DNA of 64,000 bases, from positions 1 to 64,000 of the forward strand of contig NZ_NGVS01000014.1 in assembly GCF_002777975.1 (NCBI RefSeq). The letters run 5' to 3'. The stretch comes from Shewanella carassii (GTDB taxonomy: Bacteria; Pseudomonadota; Gammaproteobacteria; Enterobacterales; Shewanellaceae). The notes beneath the pieces are model-generated. The model searched no databases. It worked only from the letters and a program-made list of their open reading frames with translations, and was not told the DNA's origin. The translations under genes were made by a program, and so were the position numbers. Shown piece after piece: positions 9,691 to 17,744 of the stretch (its first letter is position 1; every line of letters begins with the position of its first letter).

Positions 9691-9720
9691 AAAAAACGGC
9701 TGCATTGGCAGCCGTTTTTG
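9691..9720. terminator. Bidirectional rho-independent terminator
   Basis: The stem AACGGCTGC / GCAGCCGTT with loop ATTG is flanked by an A-run on the left and a T-run on the right. It can therefore terminate both the flavoprotein gene from the left and the CusA-type pump gene from the right. Confidence 0.9.
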
Positions 9721-9735
9721 CGAGCATCAGTTTGC

Positions 9736-12700
9736 TTATTCAGCCTTAGGCTTGCTCAAGTGACGACGGTAGATCAGCAGATAGAGCGCCGGCAGCACAA
9801 AGAGCGACAGCACCGGGGCGGTAACCATACCACCGACCATGGGCGCGGCAATCTTCTGCATCACGTCGTTGCCCGAACCTGCGCCCCACATAATCGGGAG
9901 CAGACCGAAGAAGATGGTCGCCACTGTCATCGCCTTGGGGCGGATCCGCATCACTGCACCTTCAATCAGAGCGTCCTTGAGGTCCTCCACTCTGTGGTAT
10001 TCGCCTCTGTCCTGCTTGTGCTTGATGGCATTGTTGAGATACACCAGCATGACCACACCAAACTCGGCGGCGACCCCGGCGAGGGCTATCATGCCCACCG
10101 CGACAGCGACCGACATGTTGTAGTCCAGCAGATACAACAACCAGGTACTGCCCACCAAGGCGAACGGCAGCGACAGCATTATGATGCTGGCCTGCATGGA
10201 TGAGCCAAAGGTCATCATCAGCAGAATGAAGATCACCGCCAGTGCCATGGGGATCACTTGCTGCAGTTTGGCATCGACCCGCTGCATATATTCATATTGA
10301 CCGGCAAAGCTATAGCTGTACCTGGCCGGCAGATCCAGCTCCTGCTCCAATACCGGCTTGACCGCTTCGATATACTCACCGATGGACGTGCCGCCGATAT
10401 CGACAAATACCCAGGAGATCAAACGACCATTCTCGCTCTTGAGCATAGGCGCGCCATCAGTGATTTCGATGTCGGCCAGATTGCGCAGCGGCAGATAGTG
10501 GCCACTCTTGGTGATCACCGGCAGCTCTCTGAGCTTTTCGATATTGTCACGCAACTCTCTTGGATAGCGCAGGTTGATGGGATAGCGCTCGGCACCTTGA
10601 ACCGACTCACCGATATTCATGCCGCCTATTGCGTAACGTACTACGTCCTGAATATCGCTCAGGGTCATGCCATATCTGGAGGTCACCTCGAGTTTCGGTG
10701 TGATGTCTATGTAGCGGCCGCCACCCACCCGCTCGGCATAGGCCGACTTGGTATGAGGCTGCGCCGATAGAATCGCTTCTATCTGGGCCCCTATCTCCTG
10801 CAGTTGATTGACATCGGCGCCGGTGATCTTAATTCCCACCGGAGTCTTTATACCGGTAGACAGCATGTCGATACGGGTCTTGATCGGTTGCACCCAGGCG
10901 TTGGTGAGACCGGGCACTTTTACCGTACTTTGCAGCTGAGCAATAATGCCGTCGAGATCCATGCCTTCGCGCCACTGCTCTTTGGGTTTGAGCATTATGG
11001 TGGTTTCCAGCATGGTCAATGGCGCAGGATCCGTGGCGGTTTCGGCGCGACCAACCTTACCAAACACCCGCGCCACTTCCGGAACGGTTTTGATCAGCCG
11101 GTCGGTTTGCTGCAGCACTTCGGCGGCCTTGCTGGCGCTGATGCCAGGCAAAGCTGTTGGCATGTACAGAAGATCCCCTTCCTCTAGCTCTGGCATAAAC
11201 TCGCTGCCCATATGGCTCACTGGATACCAGGCACTGGCCAGCGCCACCAGAGCCGCCAGCAGGGTCAACTTGGGGAAGCGCAGCACGGCATTGAGCATAG
11301 GTTTGTAGATGGCTATCAATACCCGGCTCAATGGGTTGCTGCTTTCCGAGGGGATCTTGCCACGGATAAAGAAGCCCATCAGGATAGGCACCAAGGTGAT
11401 CGACAACACAGCCGCGGCCGCCATGGCAAAGGTTTTGGTATAAGCCAGAGGGCTGAACAGCCTGCCTTCCTGGGCTTCGAGGGCAAATACCGGCACAAAG
11501 CTCAGAGTAATGATCAGCAAGGAGAAGAAGAGTGCCGGGCCCACCTCAATGGAGGCCTCGGCGACAATTTTCCAGTGCTCTTTGGCGTCGGGTTGACGCT
11601 GATGGTCCTGTTTGAAATGCTCGAGGTGCTTGTGCATATTCTCGATCATCACAATGGCGCCATCTACCACGGCCCCGATGGCGATGGCGATACCGCCAAG
11701 GCTCATGATATTGGCGTTAACCCCCATTTTGTTCATCACAATAAAGGCGATCAGTATCGACAGTGGCAGGGTAATAACGGCCACCAGGGTTGAGCGGGCG
11801 TGCAGCAGAAACAGCAAGCAAACAATGCTCACCACTACCATCTCTTCCAGCACCTTGTGCAGCAGGTTGTCGACTGAGTTTTCAATCAGTTGCGATCTGT
11901 CGTAGGTGGGGACTATCTCCACGCCTTCGGGGAGACCCGCCTTGAGTTCTTCCAGCTTGGTTTTCACCGCCTCGATAGTCGCCAGGGCATTTTCCCCATA
12001 GCGCATGACTATGATGCCACCGACGACTTCGCCCTCACCATCGAGCTCGGCTATGCCACGGCGAGATGCCGGGCCCTTACGTACGGTGGCAACGTCTTTC
12101 AGCAGCAGCGGTGTGCCTGAGGGGCTGGTGATCCCCAGTGGGATTTCACGAAAGTCCTCCAGTGTTTGACGATAGCCTTTGGCGCGCACCATGTACTCGG
12201 CTTCGGCCATCTCCACTACAGAGCCACCGGCCTCGTTGTTGGCCTTGGTAATCGCCTGCTTGACCGAGGCGATGTCCAGCTTGTAAATCGCCAGCTTGTC
12301 CGGTTCCATCACTATCTGATAGGTCTGTTCCATGCCACCGACTGTGGCGACTTCCGATACCCCGGCAACACTCTGCAGTTCCAGCTTCAAATACCAGTCC
12401 TGCAAACTCTTGAGTTGCGAAAGGTCCAGATTACCGCTGCGGTCTACCAGGGCATATTCATAGATCCAGCCGACCCCGGAGGCATCGGGCCCCAGTGAGG
12501 GTTGCACCCCTTCGGGTAGACGGCTGCTTATCTGGCTCAGGTACTCCAATACCCGGGAGCGGGCCCAATAGATGTCGGTGCCATCTTCAAAGATCACATA
12601 GACATAGGAGTCACCGAACATGGAATAGCCGCGCACCGTCTTGGCCCCGGGCACGGCCAGCATGGCGGTGGACAGGGGATAGGTCACCTGTTCCTCTACC

Positions 12701-12879
12701 AGCTTGGGTGCCTGTCCCGGATAGGCGGTTTTGATGATGACCTGCACATCGGACAGATCCGGCAGGGCGTCGAGCGGCGTGGTACGCAGCGCCTGAATCC
12801 CCCAAACCGTCACCATCAGGGTGACAATCAGCACCATCACCCTCTGTTTGATAGAGGCTTCAATGATTTTTTTCAGCAT
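9736..12879 (-). CDS. cusA: CusA-type heavy-metal efflux RND pump
   Basis: A 1047-residue inner-membrane proton-driven exporter of the HME-RND family, with twelve predicted transmembrane segments and two large periplasmic loops. Family motifs include DLSDVQVIIKT near residue 41, VYVIFEDGTDIYWARSRV at 93-110, and GGIAIAIGAVVDGAIVMIEN (395-414) with its conserved Asp. The three methionines that form the Cu/Ag site of E. coli CusA appear here as M573 (LLYMPTALPG), M623 (LTMLETTIM) and M672 (RIDMLSTGIKTP). This favours copper or silver as substrate over zinc, cobalt or cadmium. The adaptor gene ends 8 bases upstream. No outer-membrane channel gene follows; the operon ends at the terminator. Confidence 0.95.
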   Translation of the reverse strand: MLKKIIEASIKQRVMVLIVTLMVTVWGIQALRTTPLDALPDLSDVQVIIKTAYPGQAPKLVEEQVTYPLSTAMLAVPGAKTVRGYSMFGDSYVYVIFEDGTDIYWARSRVLEYLSQISSRLPEGVQPSLGPDASGVGWIYEYALVDRSGNLDLSQLKSLQDWYLKLELQSVAGVSEVATVGGMEQTYQIVMEPDKLAIYKLDIASVKQAITKANNEAGGSVVEMAEAEYMVRAKGYRQTLEDFREIPLGITSPSGTPLLLKDVATVRKGPASRRGIAELDGEGEVVGGIIVMRYGENALATIEAVKTKLEELKAGLPEGVEIVPTYDRSQLIENSVDNLLHKVLEEMVVVSIVCLLFLLHARSTLVAVITLPLSILIAFIVMNKMGVNANIMSLGGIAIAIGAVVDGAIVMIENMHKHLEHFKQDHQRQPDAKEHWKIVAEASIEVGPALFFSLLIITLSFVPVFALEAQEGRLFSPLAYTKTFAMAAAAVLSITLVPILMGFFIRGKIPSESSNPLSRVLIAIYKPMLNAVLRFPKLTLLAALVALASAWYPVSHMGSEFMPELEEGDLLYMPTALPGISASKAAEVLQQTDRLIKTVPEVARVFGKVGRAETATDPAPLTMLETTIMLKPKEQWREGMDLDGIIAQLQSTVKVPGLTNAWVQPIKTRIDMLSTGIKTPVGIKITGADVNQLQEIGAQIEAILSAQPHTKSAYAERVGGGRYIDITPKLEVTSRYGMTLSDIQDVVRYAIGGMNIGESVQGAERYPINLRYPRELRDNIEKLRELPVITKSGHYLPLRNLADIEITDGAPMLKSENGRLISWVFVDIGGTSIGEYIEAVKPVLEQELDLPARYSYSFAGQYEYMQRVDAKLQQVIPMALAVIFILLMMTFGSSMQASIIMLSLPFALVGSTWLLYLLDYNMSVAVAVGMIALAGVAAEFGVVMLVYLNNAIKHKQDRGEYHRVEDLKDALIEGAVMRIRPKAMTVATIFFGLLPIMWGAGSGNDVMQKIAAPMVGGMVTAPVLSLFVLPALYLLIYRRHLSKPKAE

Positions 12880-12887
12880 GTTGCCTC

Positions 12888-14555
12888 CTAGTGCTGGTGG
12901 CCTGAGCTCAGGCGCATCAGGCTACCCTTGAGACTGGCCTCTGAATCCAGCAGGAATTGCCCTGAAATCACCACGTTTTCGCCTTCATGCAGGCCTTCGA
13001 GGATCTCTGCTTTACCCTGACTCAACATGCCGACAGTGACCTTTCTGGCGCTGAAACTGGCATCATCCTGTTTGACTATGACCCGGTTTTCCTTGCCTGT
13101 TTGGATCAAGGCTTCCTGGGGGATCACCAAAGTATCGCGTTTCGGGCCACCATAGAGGGAAACCTTGGCCAAGGTCTTGGGCCTGAGCTCCATCGCTTGA
13201 TCATTGTTGAGTACCACTCTGACCCTCAGACTGCGGGTGATGGGATCCAGCTCGGGATAGATATAGTCAATCTTGCCTTCTATGCCCTTGAGTCCCATGG
13301 CAGGGATATTGACCTCGGCGGTCTGGCCCACTTCCAGCCAGCTCTGCTCGTTTTCAAACACGTCGGCGATGACCCAGACCTTGGAGAGGTCAACCAGTGA
13401 CATGACCTCGGTCTGAGGTTGTATATACATGCCGTCACGTACCGCGAGTTGTTTGACTACGCCGCTTTCGCGGGCGTAGAAAGGAACCCGGTATTGGGTC
13501 TTGCCTGTCTTGGCCAGCTGTTTGATCTGCTCTTGGTTCATGCCCAGCAGTTCGAGGCGTAGCCCGGCCTTGCGCAATAGCTCTTGGTAGTTGGCACTGT
13601 TGCCTGAGCGTTTCAGGGTCTCCTGGGCCAACAGATAGTCGTCCTGGGCATTGACCAGGTCTGGTGAATAGATCTCGTACAGCAACTGGCCTTTCTCGAC
13701 CTTGTCACCGACAGACTCTACTTTAAGCTTTTCAATCCAGCCGTTGACCCTGGCATGGATATGACTGATTTGGCTCTCGTCATAGTCTATCTGGCCGACT
13801 GTTTTGACAAACTTCCACAGCGTGTCCCTTTCCACCTTGGCTACCTTGAGGGCCAAGGCTTGCTGCATCTGGCCTGAGACATCTATTTCAACGGTTTCCG
13901 AGTGACCGCCCATCTCGACTTTTTCCAGATTCATGCCGCAGATGGGGCAGGTGCCGGGCACATCGCTGATGATATGCGAATGCATGGGGCAAACATATTT
14001 GATGTTACTGTCCTGATCCAGAGGTGCAGGTTTAATCTCCAACGCGGGCTTGGTCTGTTGCATGGCGTGCTGGCTATGATCATTAGCCTGGTTTTCCGTG
14101 GCTTTGGTTTCTGTAACCTGGGTTTTTGTAGCCTGGGTTTCTATAGTCTGGGCGTGACCGGCATGGGAACCTGGCTCCTCTTCCTCCTCTTCGACCAGGA
14201 ACATATTGCATTTGGGGCAACGTCCCGGCTCGTGACTGGTCACTTCCGGATGCATGGGGCAAACATAGGTTTTTTGCATGGCCTGTGTTGGTTCTGCCAA
14301 GGCTTCAGTAGCCTCATCTTTGACCAAAAACATGTTGCACTTGGGGCAACGTCCCGGCTCATGACTGGTGACTTCCGGATGCATGGGGCAGTAATACTCC
14401 TGGGTTGCCGTCCCATGTTGATGATTTTTGTGTTGTTCCTGTCCTTGGGGCTGATTGCCCAAGGCCATTGCCTGCATACTCCATTGCGGGCCGACAGCCA
14501 ACACCAGACTAAGTGCGCAGGCCAGTCGTTGGCGTTTACGGTTTGAATCGCTCAT
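12888..14555 (-). CDS. cusB: CusB-type periplasmic adaptor with three heavy-metal-binding modules
   Basis: A 555-residue membrane-fusion protein. After a signal peptide come three Cys/His modules: residues 54-78 and 97-121 (both CPMHPEVTSHEPGRCPKCNM) and 187-211 (CPMHSHIISDVPGTCPICGM). The adaptor core follows: barrel-sandwich, alpha-hairpin, beta-barrel. A Thr/Lys/Ala-rich linker lies at about 136-160. E. coli CusB lacks these modules; a single copy is common in other adaptors. The start at 14555 is preferred because GGAG lies 8 bases before it; an ATG at 14564 would have no space for a binding site. It links the RND pump to an outer-membrane channel not encoded nearby. Confidence 0.93.
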   Translation of the reverse strand: MSDSNRKRQRLACALSLVLAVGPQWSMQAMALGNQPQGQEQHKNHQHGTATQEYYCPMHPEVTSHEPGRCPKCNMFLVKDEATEALAEPTQAMQKTYVCPMHPEVTSHEPGRCPKCNMFLVEEEEEEPGSHAGHAQTIETQATKTQVTETKATENQANDHSQHAMQQTKPALEIKPAPLDQDSNIKYVCPMHSHIISDVPGTCPICGMNLEKVEMGGHSETVEIDVSGQMQQALALKVAKVERDTLWKFVKTVGQIDYDESQISHIHARVNGWIEKLKVESVGDKVEKGQLLYEIYSPDLVNAQDDYLLAQETLKRSGNSANYQELLRKAGLRLELLGMNQEQIKQLAKTGKTQYRVPFYARESGVVKQLAVRDGMYIQPQTEVMSLVDLSKVWVIADVFENEQSWLEVGQTAEVNIPAMGLKGIEGKIDYIYPELDPITRSLRVRVVLNNDQAMELRPKTLAKVSLYGGPKRDTLVIPQEALIQTGKENRVIVKQDDASFSARKVTVGMLSQGKAEILEGLHEGENVVISGQFLLDSEASLKGSLMRLSSGHQH

Positions 14556-14785
14556 ATGCCTCATCTCCAGCTACAGCTTGATTAGTGGTGGTGGTGTTTC
14601 TGGCCTGCTACAGGCTCAAGATTCATACCACACTTGGGGCAGGAGTCCCCTTTCTTGCCTGTCACTTCCGTATGCATGGGACAGTGGTGGCCGGCTTGTT
14701 GCTGTTTTTCCAGGAACATACCGCACTTGGGGCAGGAATCCCCTTTGTTACCCGTCACTTCAGGGTGCATGGGGCAGCTATACTC
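13923..14785 (-). repeat. Five repeated heavy-metal-binding modules across two genes
   Basis: Five copies of a roughly 75-bp unit encode CPMHxxxxxxxxGxCPxCxM modules: 14711-14785 and 14615-14692 in the small secreted protein, and 14322-14396, 14193-14267 and 13923-13997 in the adaptor. Within the span given, the copies at 14193 and 14322 are nearly identical in DNA, including a shared GGGGCAACGTCCCGGCTC stretch. This points to recent tandem duplication or gene conversion. The third adaptor copy has diverged. Confidence 0.85.
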
Positions 14786-14902
14786 GGCCGTTACCTTAGC
14801 ATGATGTTGGTCGTGGTGATGTTCGCGTTCACTTGCAAAGCTGGCTCGAGCCAGGGTGACAGACAAAAAGGCAATAATCAGGACACTGATAAAGGTTTTC
14901 AT
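14582..14902 (-). CDS. Small secreted protein with two heavy-metal-binding modules and a His tail
   Basis: A 106-residue predicted periplasmic protein. A signal peptide covers residues 1-23. A His-rich patch (REHHHDQHHAK) lies at about 27-36, then two CPMH...CPKCGM modules at 40-64 and 71-96, and the protein ends in four histidines. The modules match those of the neighbouring adaptor. A role as periplasmic copper or silver buffer or donor to the pump is likely but inferred. The frame is open to 14950; the ATG at 14902 has GGAGTG upstream and begins a proper signal sequence. It ends 26 bases before the adaptor start. Confidence 0.87.
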   Translation of the reverse strand: MKTFISVLIIAFLSVTLARASFASEREHHHDQHHAKVTAEYSCPMHPEVTGNKGDSCPKCGMFLEKQQQAGHHCPMHTEVTGKKGDSCPKCGMNLEPVAGQKHHHH

Positions 14903-15018
14903 TGATTCACTCCGTTTGGGATACGGCTTTGACCAGGTGCCTGCGGGCATACCTGGAGCTTATCCCATTAAAAATTTGTATTTATTGGCAGATTTTGGGC
15001 ACGAGTGTGCCTTGGATA

Positions 15019-15441
15019 TCAAACTATGGGGGGTTTGATGGTCTGGCCGACAGAAACAGAGTGGAAATGAGGCATAGGCGTGGCCACGGCGGCTTCGGGC
15101 AGAGACATCACCGGCCAGGAACCGACGGCAATGAGAGTACCCGTTACGGATATCACCAGACAATGGTTACAGTCACTCTTGCACAATCCTTTGCCTTCAC
15201 AGCAATGACTCACAGTGTCGGGAAGCACTGTATCAATTTGCGGGTCATCGCAGCAGTGACTGCTTTGTGTCTGTTGAGGGTGACAATCCATGGTGGCAGC
15301 CATTGGGTGTGCCGTGGAGTCCATTTCTCCGGAATGCGCTTCAGCTGTGGGTACCATCCAGTGTCCATTGGTTAGCATACCCTGCCCGAGCAATGCGAGC
15401 ATGGTAAACAAAACCAGGATATGGCGGCGAACCGATAGCAT
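15019..15441 (-). CDS. Secreted Cys/His/Met-rich protein, probable metal binder
   Basis: I do not recognise this 140-residue protein as a named family with certainty; it resembles small CopL- or DUF2946-like proteins found near copper genes. Visible features: an N-terminal hydrophobic signal segment (about 7-23), a His/Met-rich stretch (35-55), and eight cysteines at 53, 63, 64, 80, 81, 87, 91 and 94, including HCCEGKGLCKSDCNHC. A hydrophobic stretch at about 95-113 and a tail ending TIKPPIV follow. The layout parallels the 119-residue protein at 16131-16490. It lies upstream of the copper module gene on the same strand. The ribosome-binding site is weak. Confidence 0.72.
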   Translation of the reverse strand: MLSVRRHILVLFTMLALLGQGMLTNGHWMVPTAEAHSGEMDSTAHPMAATMDCHPQQTQSSHCCDDPQIDTVLPDTVSHCCEGKGLCKSDCNHCLVISVTGTLIAVGSWPVMSLPEAAVATPMPHFHSVSVGQTIKPPIV

Positions 15442-15606
15442 CTTAAGCTAAGACTCCAGAGAAACTGAACCTAAAGAGTCTACCATGCATTTACAACGCC
15501 TACCTTGATGTTATTCACATCTAGCGAACACTAAAAAAAGCTTCAGTGGTTATCGGGCAATCATTGGTTTGCTGGTCGACTCTTTGCCTCACTCCACTCT
15601 GAAAAC

Positions 15607-16062
15607 TCAGCGGCGCAGTTGTGCCAACCAGTCGGCCATCAGGCCTCCATGGGTCATTATCTTGGCCGGAACAGCCTGGCCAGCTTCATCCACAACTTGC
15701 AACTGTGGGCTGCGAATAAAGGCGTTGGCTTCGGCCTCGGTATCCAGAGTCGGTAACTGCAGTTGTAGACTTTGTTGTTCGGCAACAGTCACTGTCAGAT
15801 AAAGGGGACCAGACTTAACCCAAGCGCCCGAGTCATCGGCATTGACGGCAAAAATATCCCGGTACTGGAGCTCAACGACATGTTCACCGGCAGCCAGTTT
15901 GTGGTTGTCAAAGTTGGATACTGCCTGACCATCGATAGCCTTGATCGCCAGATTATCCGGCAAGTTCAACTCGGCAGCGAAACTGCCAGGAGTCATAAAC
16001 AGGCCGGTAAGCACTAACAGGGCGGCGCTAAAACGAGATGCAGAAATTTTGTATGCAGACAT
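15607..16062 (-). CDS. DUF2057-family secreted protein
   Basis: A 151-residue predicted periplasmic protein with a signal peptide (about 1-28) and a region typical of the DUF2057/YccT family: LNLPDNLAIKAIDG and AGEHVVELQYRDIF, with many short beta strands. Family members are usually near 200-220 residues, so this one is short. The function is unknown. It lies between the two secreted Cys-rich genes on the same strand, with gaps of about 165 and 70 bases, so a link to metal resistance is possible but unproven. The ATG at 16062 has GGGAG upstream; the TTG at 16077 is less likely. Confidence 0.78.
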   Translation of the reverse strand: MSAYKISASRFSAALLVLTGLFMTPGSFAAELNLPDNLAIKAIDGQAVSNFDNHKLAAGEHVVELQYRDIFAVNADDSGAWVKSGPLYLTVTVAEQQSLQLQLPTLDTEAEANAFIRSPQLQVVDEAGQAVPAKIMTHGGLMADWLAQLRR

Positions 16063-16130
16063 AGTGGGAACTCCCAAAAATATTCAGATGTAAAAACATT
16101 AACTAAAGTTGTGTGGCCGCAAGGCCAGAG

Positions 16131-16490
16131 TTACATCTGTGCTGAATTGGGAGGGGGTGTTTGCTGCGAGAGTATAGCGGTTTGCAGGCTCCAGCTCGGC
16201 AGAGCGATCGGCTGGCTTCCTGTCACCATCAAAGGGTGGCTGGCGGTAAGCAGGCTTACACCTGGTGTGCAGTGGCTGGCACAGTTGCCCATGGTGCCGC
16301 AATCCATACCCAGATCGCAGTCGGGGCAATGCTGCTGGCCTTGGCAACAATCCATAGCCATGCTGGTGGATGCAGATGAGTCCATGGCTGCCATCGGCTG
16401 ATGCTCAGACACAGAAACAGACGCGGCTGCAGGCATCACGGCCTGTCCCAGCGTCATTATCAGTGTCAGTATCAGCAGCAAGCTTCTCAT
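16131..16490 (-). CDS. Secreted Cys/Met-rich protein, second probable metal binder
   Basis: A 119-residue protein without a secure family. It has a signal peptide (about 1-23), a Met/Ser-rich stretch (30-47) and seven cysteines at 48, 49, 55, 58, 64, 70 and 74 (DCCQGQQHCPDCDLGMDCG and on). The C-terminal half is hydrophobic and ends in a Pro-rich tail (SQQTPPPNS). Size, order of segments and tail resemble the 140-residue protein at 15019-15441, so the two look like distant paralogues. The frame is open to 16580, but the ATG at 16490 starts the signal peptide and has AAAGGA before it. It is the first gene of the minus-strand metal block. Confidence 0.72.
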   Translation of the reverse strand: MRSLLLILTLIMTLGQAVMPAAASVSVSEHQPMAAMDSSASTSMAMDCCQGQQHCPDCDLGMDCGTMGNCASHCTPGVSLLTASHPLMVTGSQPIALPSWSLQTAILSQQTPPPNSAQM

Positions 16491-16605
16491 CGTCATCCTT
16501 TGGTTTTTGGCTAAGCTCAGTATTTGGTTAACCTGCTTGAATAGACAGGGGGAATGATTAAATAGTTTCGTTTTCTTCAAAATAAAATTGCTCCCCGCCT
16601 CTTAA

Positions 16606-16621
16606 TGTCGCTTGGATCACA
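16606..16621. promoter_or_regulatory. Candidate CRP site upstream of cymA
   Basis: TGTCG-N6-TCACA matches 8 of 10 bases of the CRP consensus TGTGA-N6-TCACA. It lies in the intergenic region (16491-16881) between the divergent Cys-rich gene and cymA, about 260 bases before the cymA start. Shewanella respiratory genes are commonly CRP-controlled, but the distance is large and the match is only partial. Nothing else definite was seen in this gap. Confidence 0.3.
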
Positions 16622-16881
16622 TTTATTGTTTCAAGAATTGGTTGTATGTTAATTATTCGATTGACTATGCTTGATTAAGCCTATGCCATGCATTAGGTTT
16701 AGGAAAAGTGCATATATGGCACAGACTTAAAATCCAGTCCTCAATAGGGCTTGAGAGTTAGAGCTAAGTCTCATTTTGCACTTTTCAGGTCAGATTAATG
16801 AAAGAAAACTGGTTTATAATCAAATTTCAGAACAACTAATAGTTCAATATAGATATAAGAATTTTATTTTGGAGAAGAGTG

Positions 16882-17445
16882 ATGAACTGGCGTGCAATCT
16901 TTAAACCCAGCGCAAAGTATTCCATCCTGTCGCTGCTGGTTGTTGGCATTGTGATAGGGGTTGTGGGCTACTTCGCTACCCAGCAGACGCTGCATGCAAC
17001 CAGTACAGATGCATTCTGTATGACCTGCCACAGCAACCACTCACTGAAAGACGAAGTGCTGGCTTCTGCCCATGGCGGCGGTAGCGCAGGTGTCACTGTT
17101 CAGTGTCAGGATTGTCACCTGCCTCATGGTCCGGTTGACTATCTGGTGAAAAAGATCATCGTGTCCAAGGACCTCTACGGTTTCTTGACTATCGATGGTT
17201 TCAATACTCAAGAATGGCTGGATGCTAACCGTAAGGAACAGGCCGATAAAGCACTGAAGTATTTCCGTGCTAATGATTCAGCCAACTGCCAGCATTGTCA
17301 TACTCGCATCTATGAAAACCAGCCTGAAACCATGAAGAAAATGGCTGTTAGAATGCACAGCATGAACTTCAAGAAAGATCCTGAAAGCAGAAAGACCTGT
17401 GTGGATTGCCACAAGGGTGTGGCGCATCCTTATCCTAAGGGCTAA
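16882..17445 (+). CDS. cymA: CymA, tetraheme quinol dehydrogenase (NapC/NirT family)
   Basis: A 187-residue inner-membrane cytochrome. One N-terminal transmembrane helix (about 13-33) anchors a periplasmic domain with four CXXCH heme c motifs: CMTCH 46-50, CQDCH 75-79, CQHCH 136-140 and CVDCH 173-177. The sequence agrees with S. oneidensis CymA over its whole length as far as I can recall it. CymA takes electrons from the quinol pool and passes them to many periplasmic terminal reductases (fumarate, nitrate, DMSO, metals). The ATG at 16882 has GGAGAAGAGTG upstream. It is monocistronic, closed by a strong terminator. Confidence 0.97.
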   Translation: MNWRAIFKPSAKYSILSLLVVGIVIGVVGYFATQQTLHATSTDAFCMTCHSNHSLKDEVLASAHGGGSAGVTVQCQDCHLPHGPVDYLVKKIIVSKDLYGFLTIDGFNTQEWLDANRKEQADKALKYFRANDSANCQHCHTRIYENQPETMKKMAVRMHSMNFKKDPESRKTCVDCHKGVAHPYPKG

Positions 17446-17458
17446 TCTTCTTTGAGCT

Positions 17459-17487
17459 GGAAAAACCGCTGCTTGCAGCGGTTTTTT
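17459..17487 (+). terminator. Rho-independent terminator after cymA
   Basis: The stem AAACCGCTGC / GCAGCGGTTT with a short TT loop is followed by a T-run. It starts 14 bases after the cymA stop. Confidence 0.93.
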
Positions 17488-17693
17488 TATGCTCGGACAT
17501 AACTTATTGATGTCGCTTAGCAAGGGTAGGTGTCGCTATCAATCATATTGAAGCGTTGCTTGCCGGACTTTGTCCGGAAGATTTTCGTTCTATCTGCTCG
17601 CCAGTAATTGTCCTGGGTTTTGTTATCTCATAAGGCGGAGGCCGCCGCAGATCTGTCTCTTGGATAAAGCTACTTGAAATTATGCCTCGTGTA

Positions 17694-17720
17694 ATGAAAA
17701 GGGCCGCCGATTGGCGACCC
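17694..17720 (-). terminator. Rho-independent terminator of the TonB-dependent receptor gene
   Basis: Read on the minus strand, GGGTCGCC-AATC-GGCGGCCC forms an 8-bp stem with one G-U pair and is followed by TTTTCATT. It lies about 25 bases beyond the receptor stop codon. Confidence 0.75.
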
Positions 17721-17744
17721 TCAATTTGTCATTAACAGGCTGGA

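Noticed and set aside
9718..12805. Many long open frames antisense to the CusA-type gene
   Set aside because: They are shadows of a highly constrained gene with strong third-base bias; none has a domain or ribosome site.
16496..16580. N-terminal extension of the Cys-rich protein gene
   Set aside because: The extra 30 residues are not signal-peptide-like and the internal ATG at 16490 has a better ribosome site.
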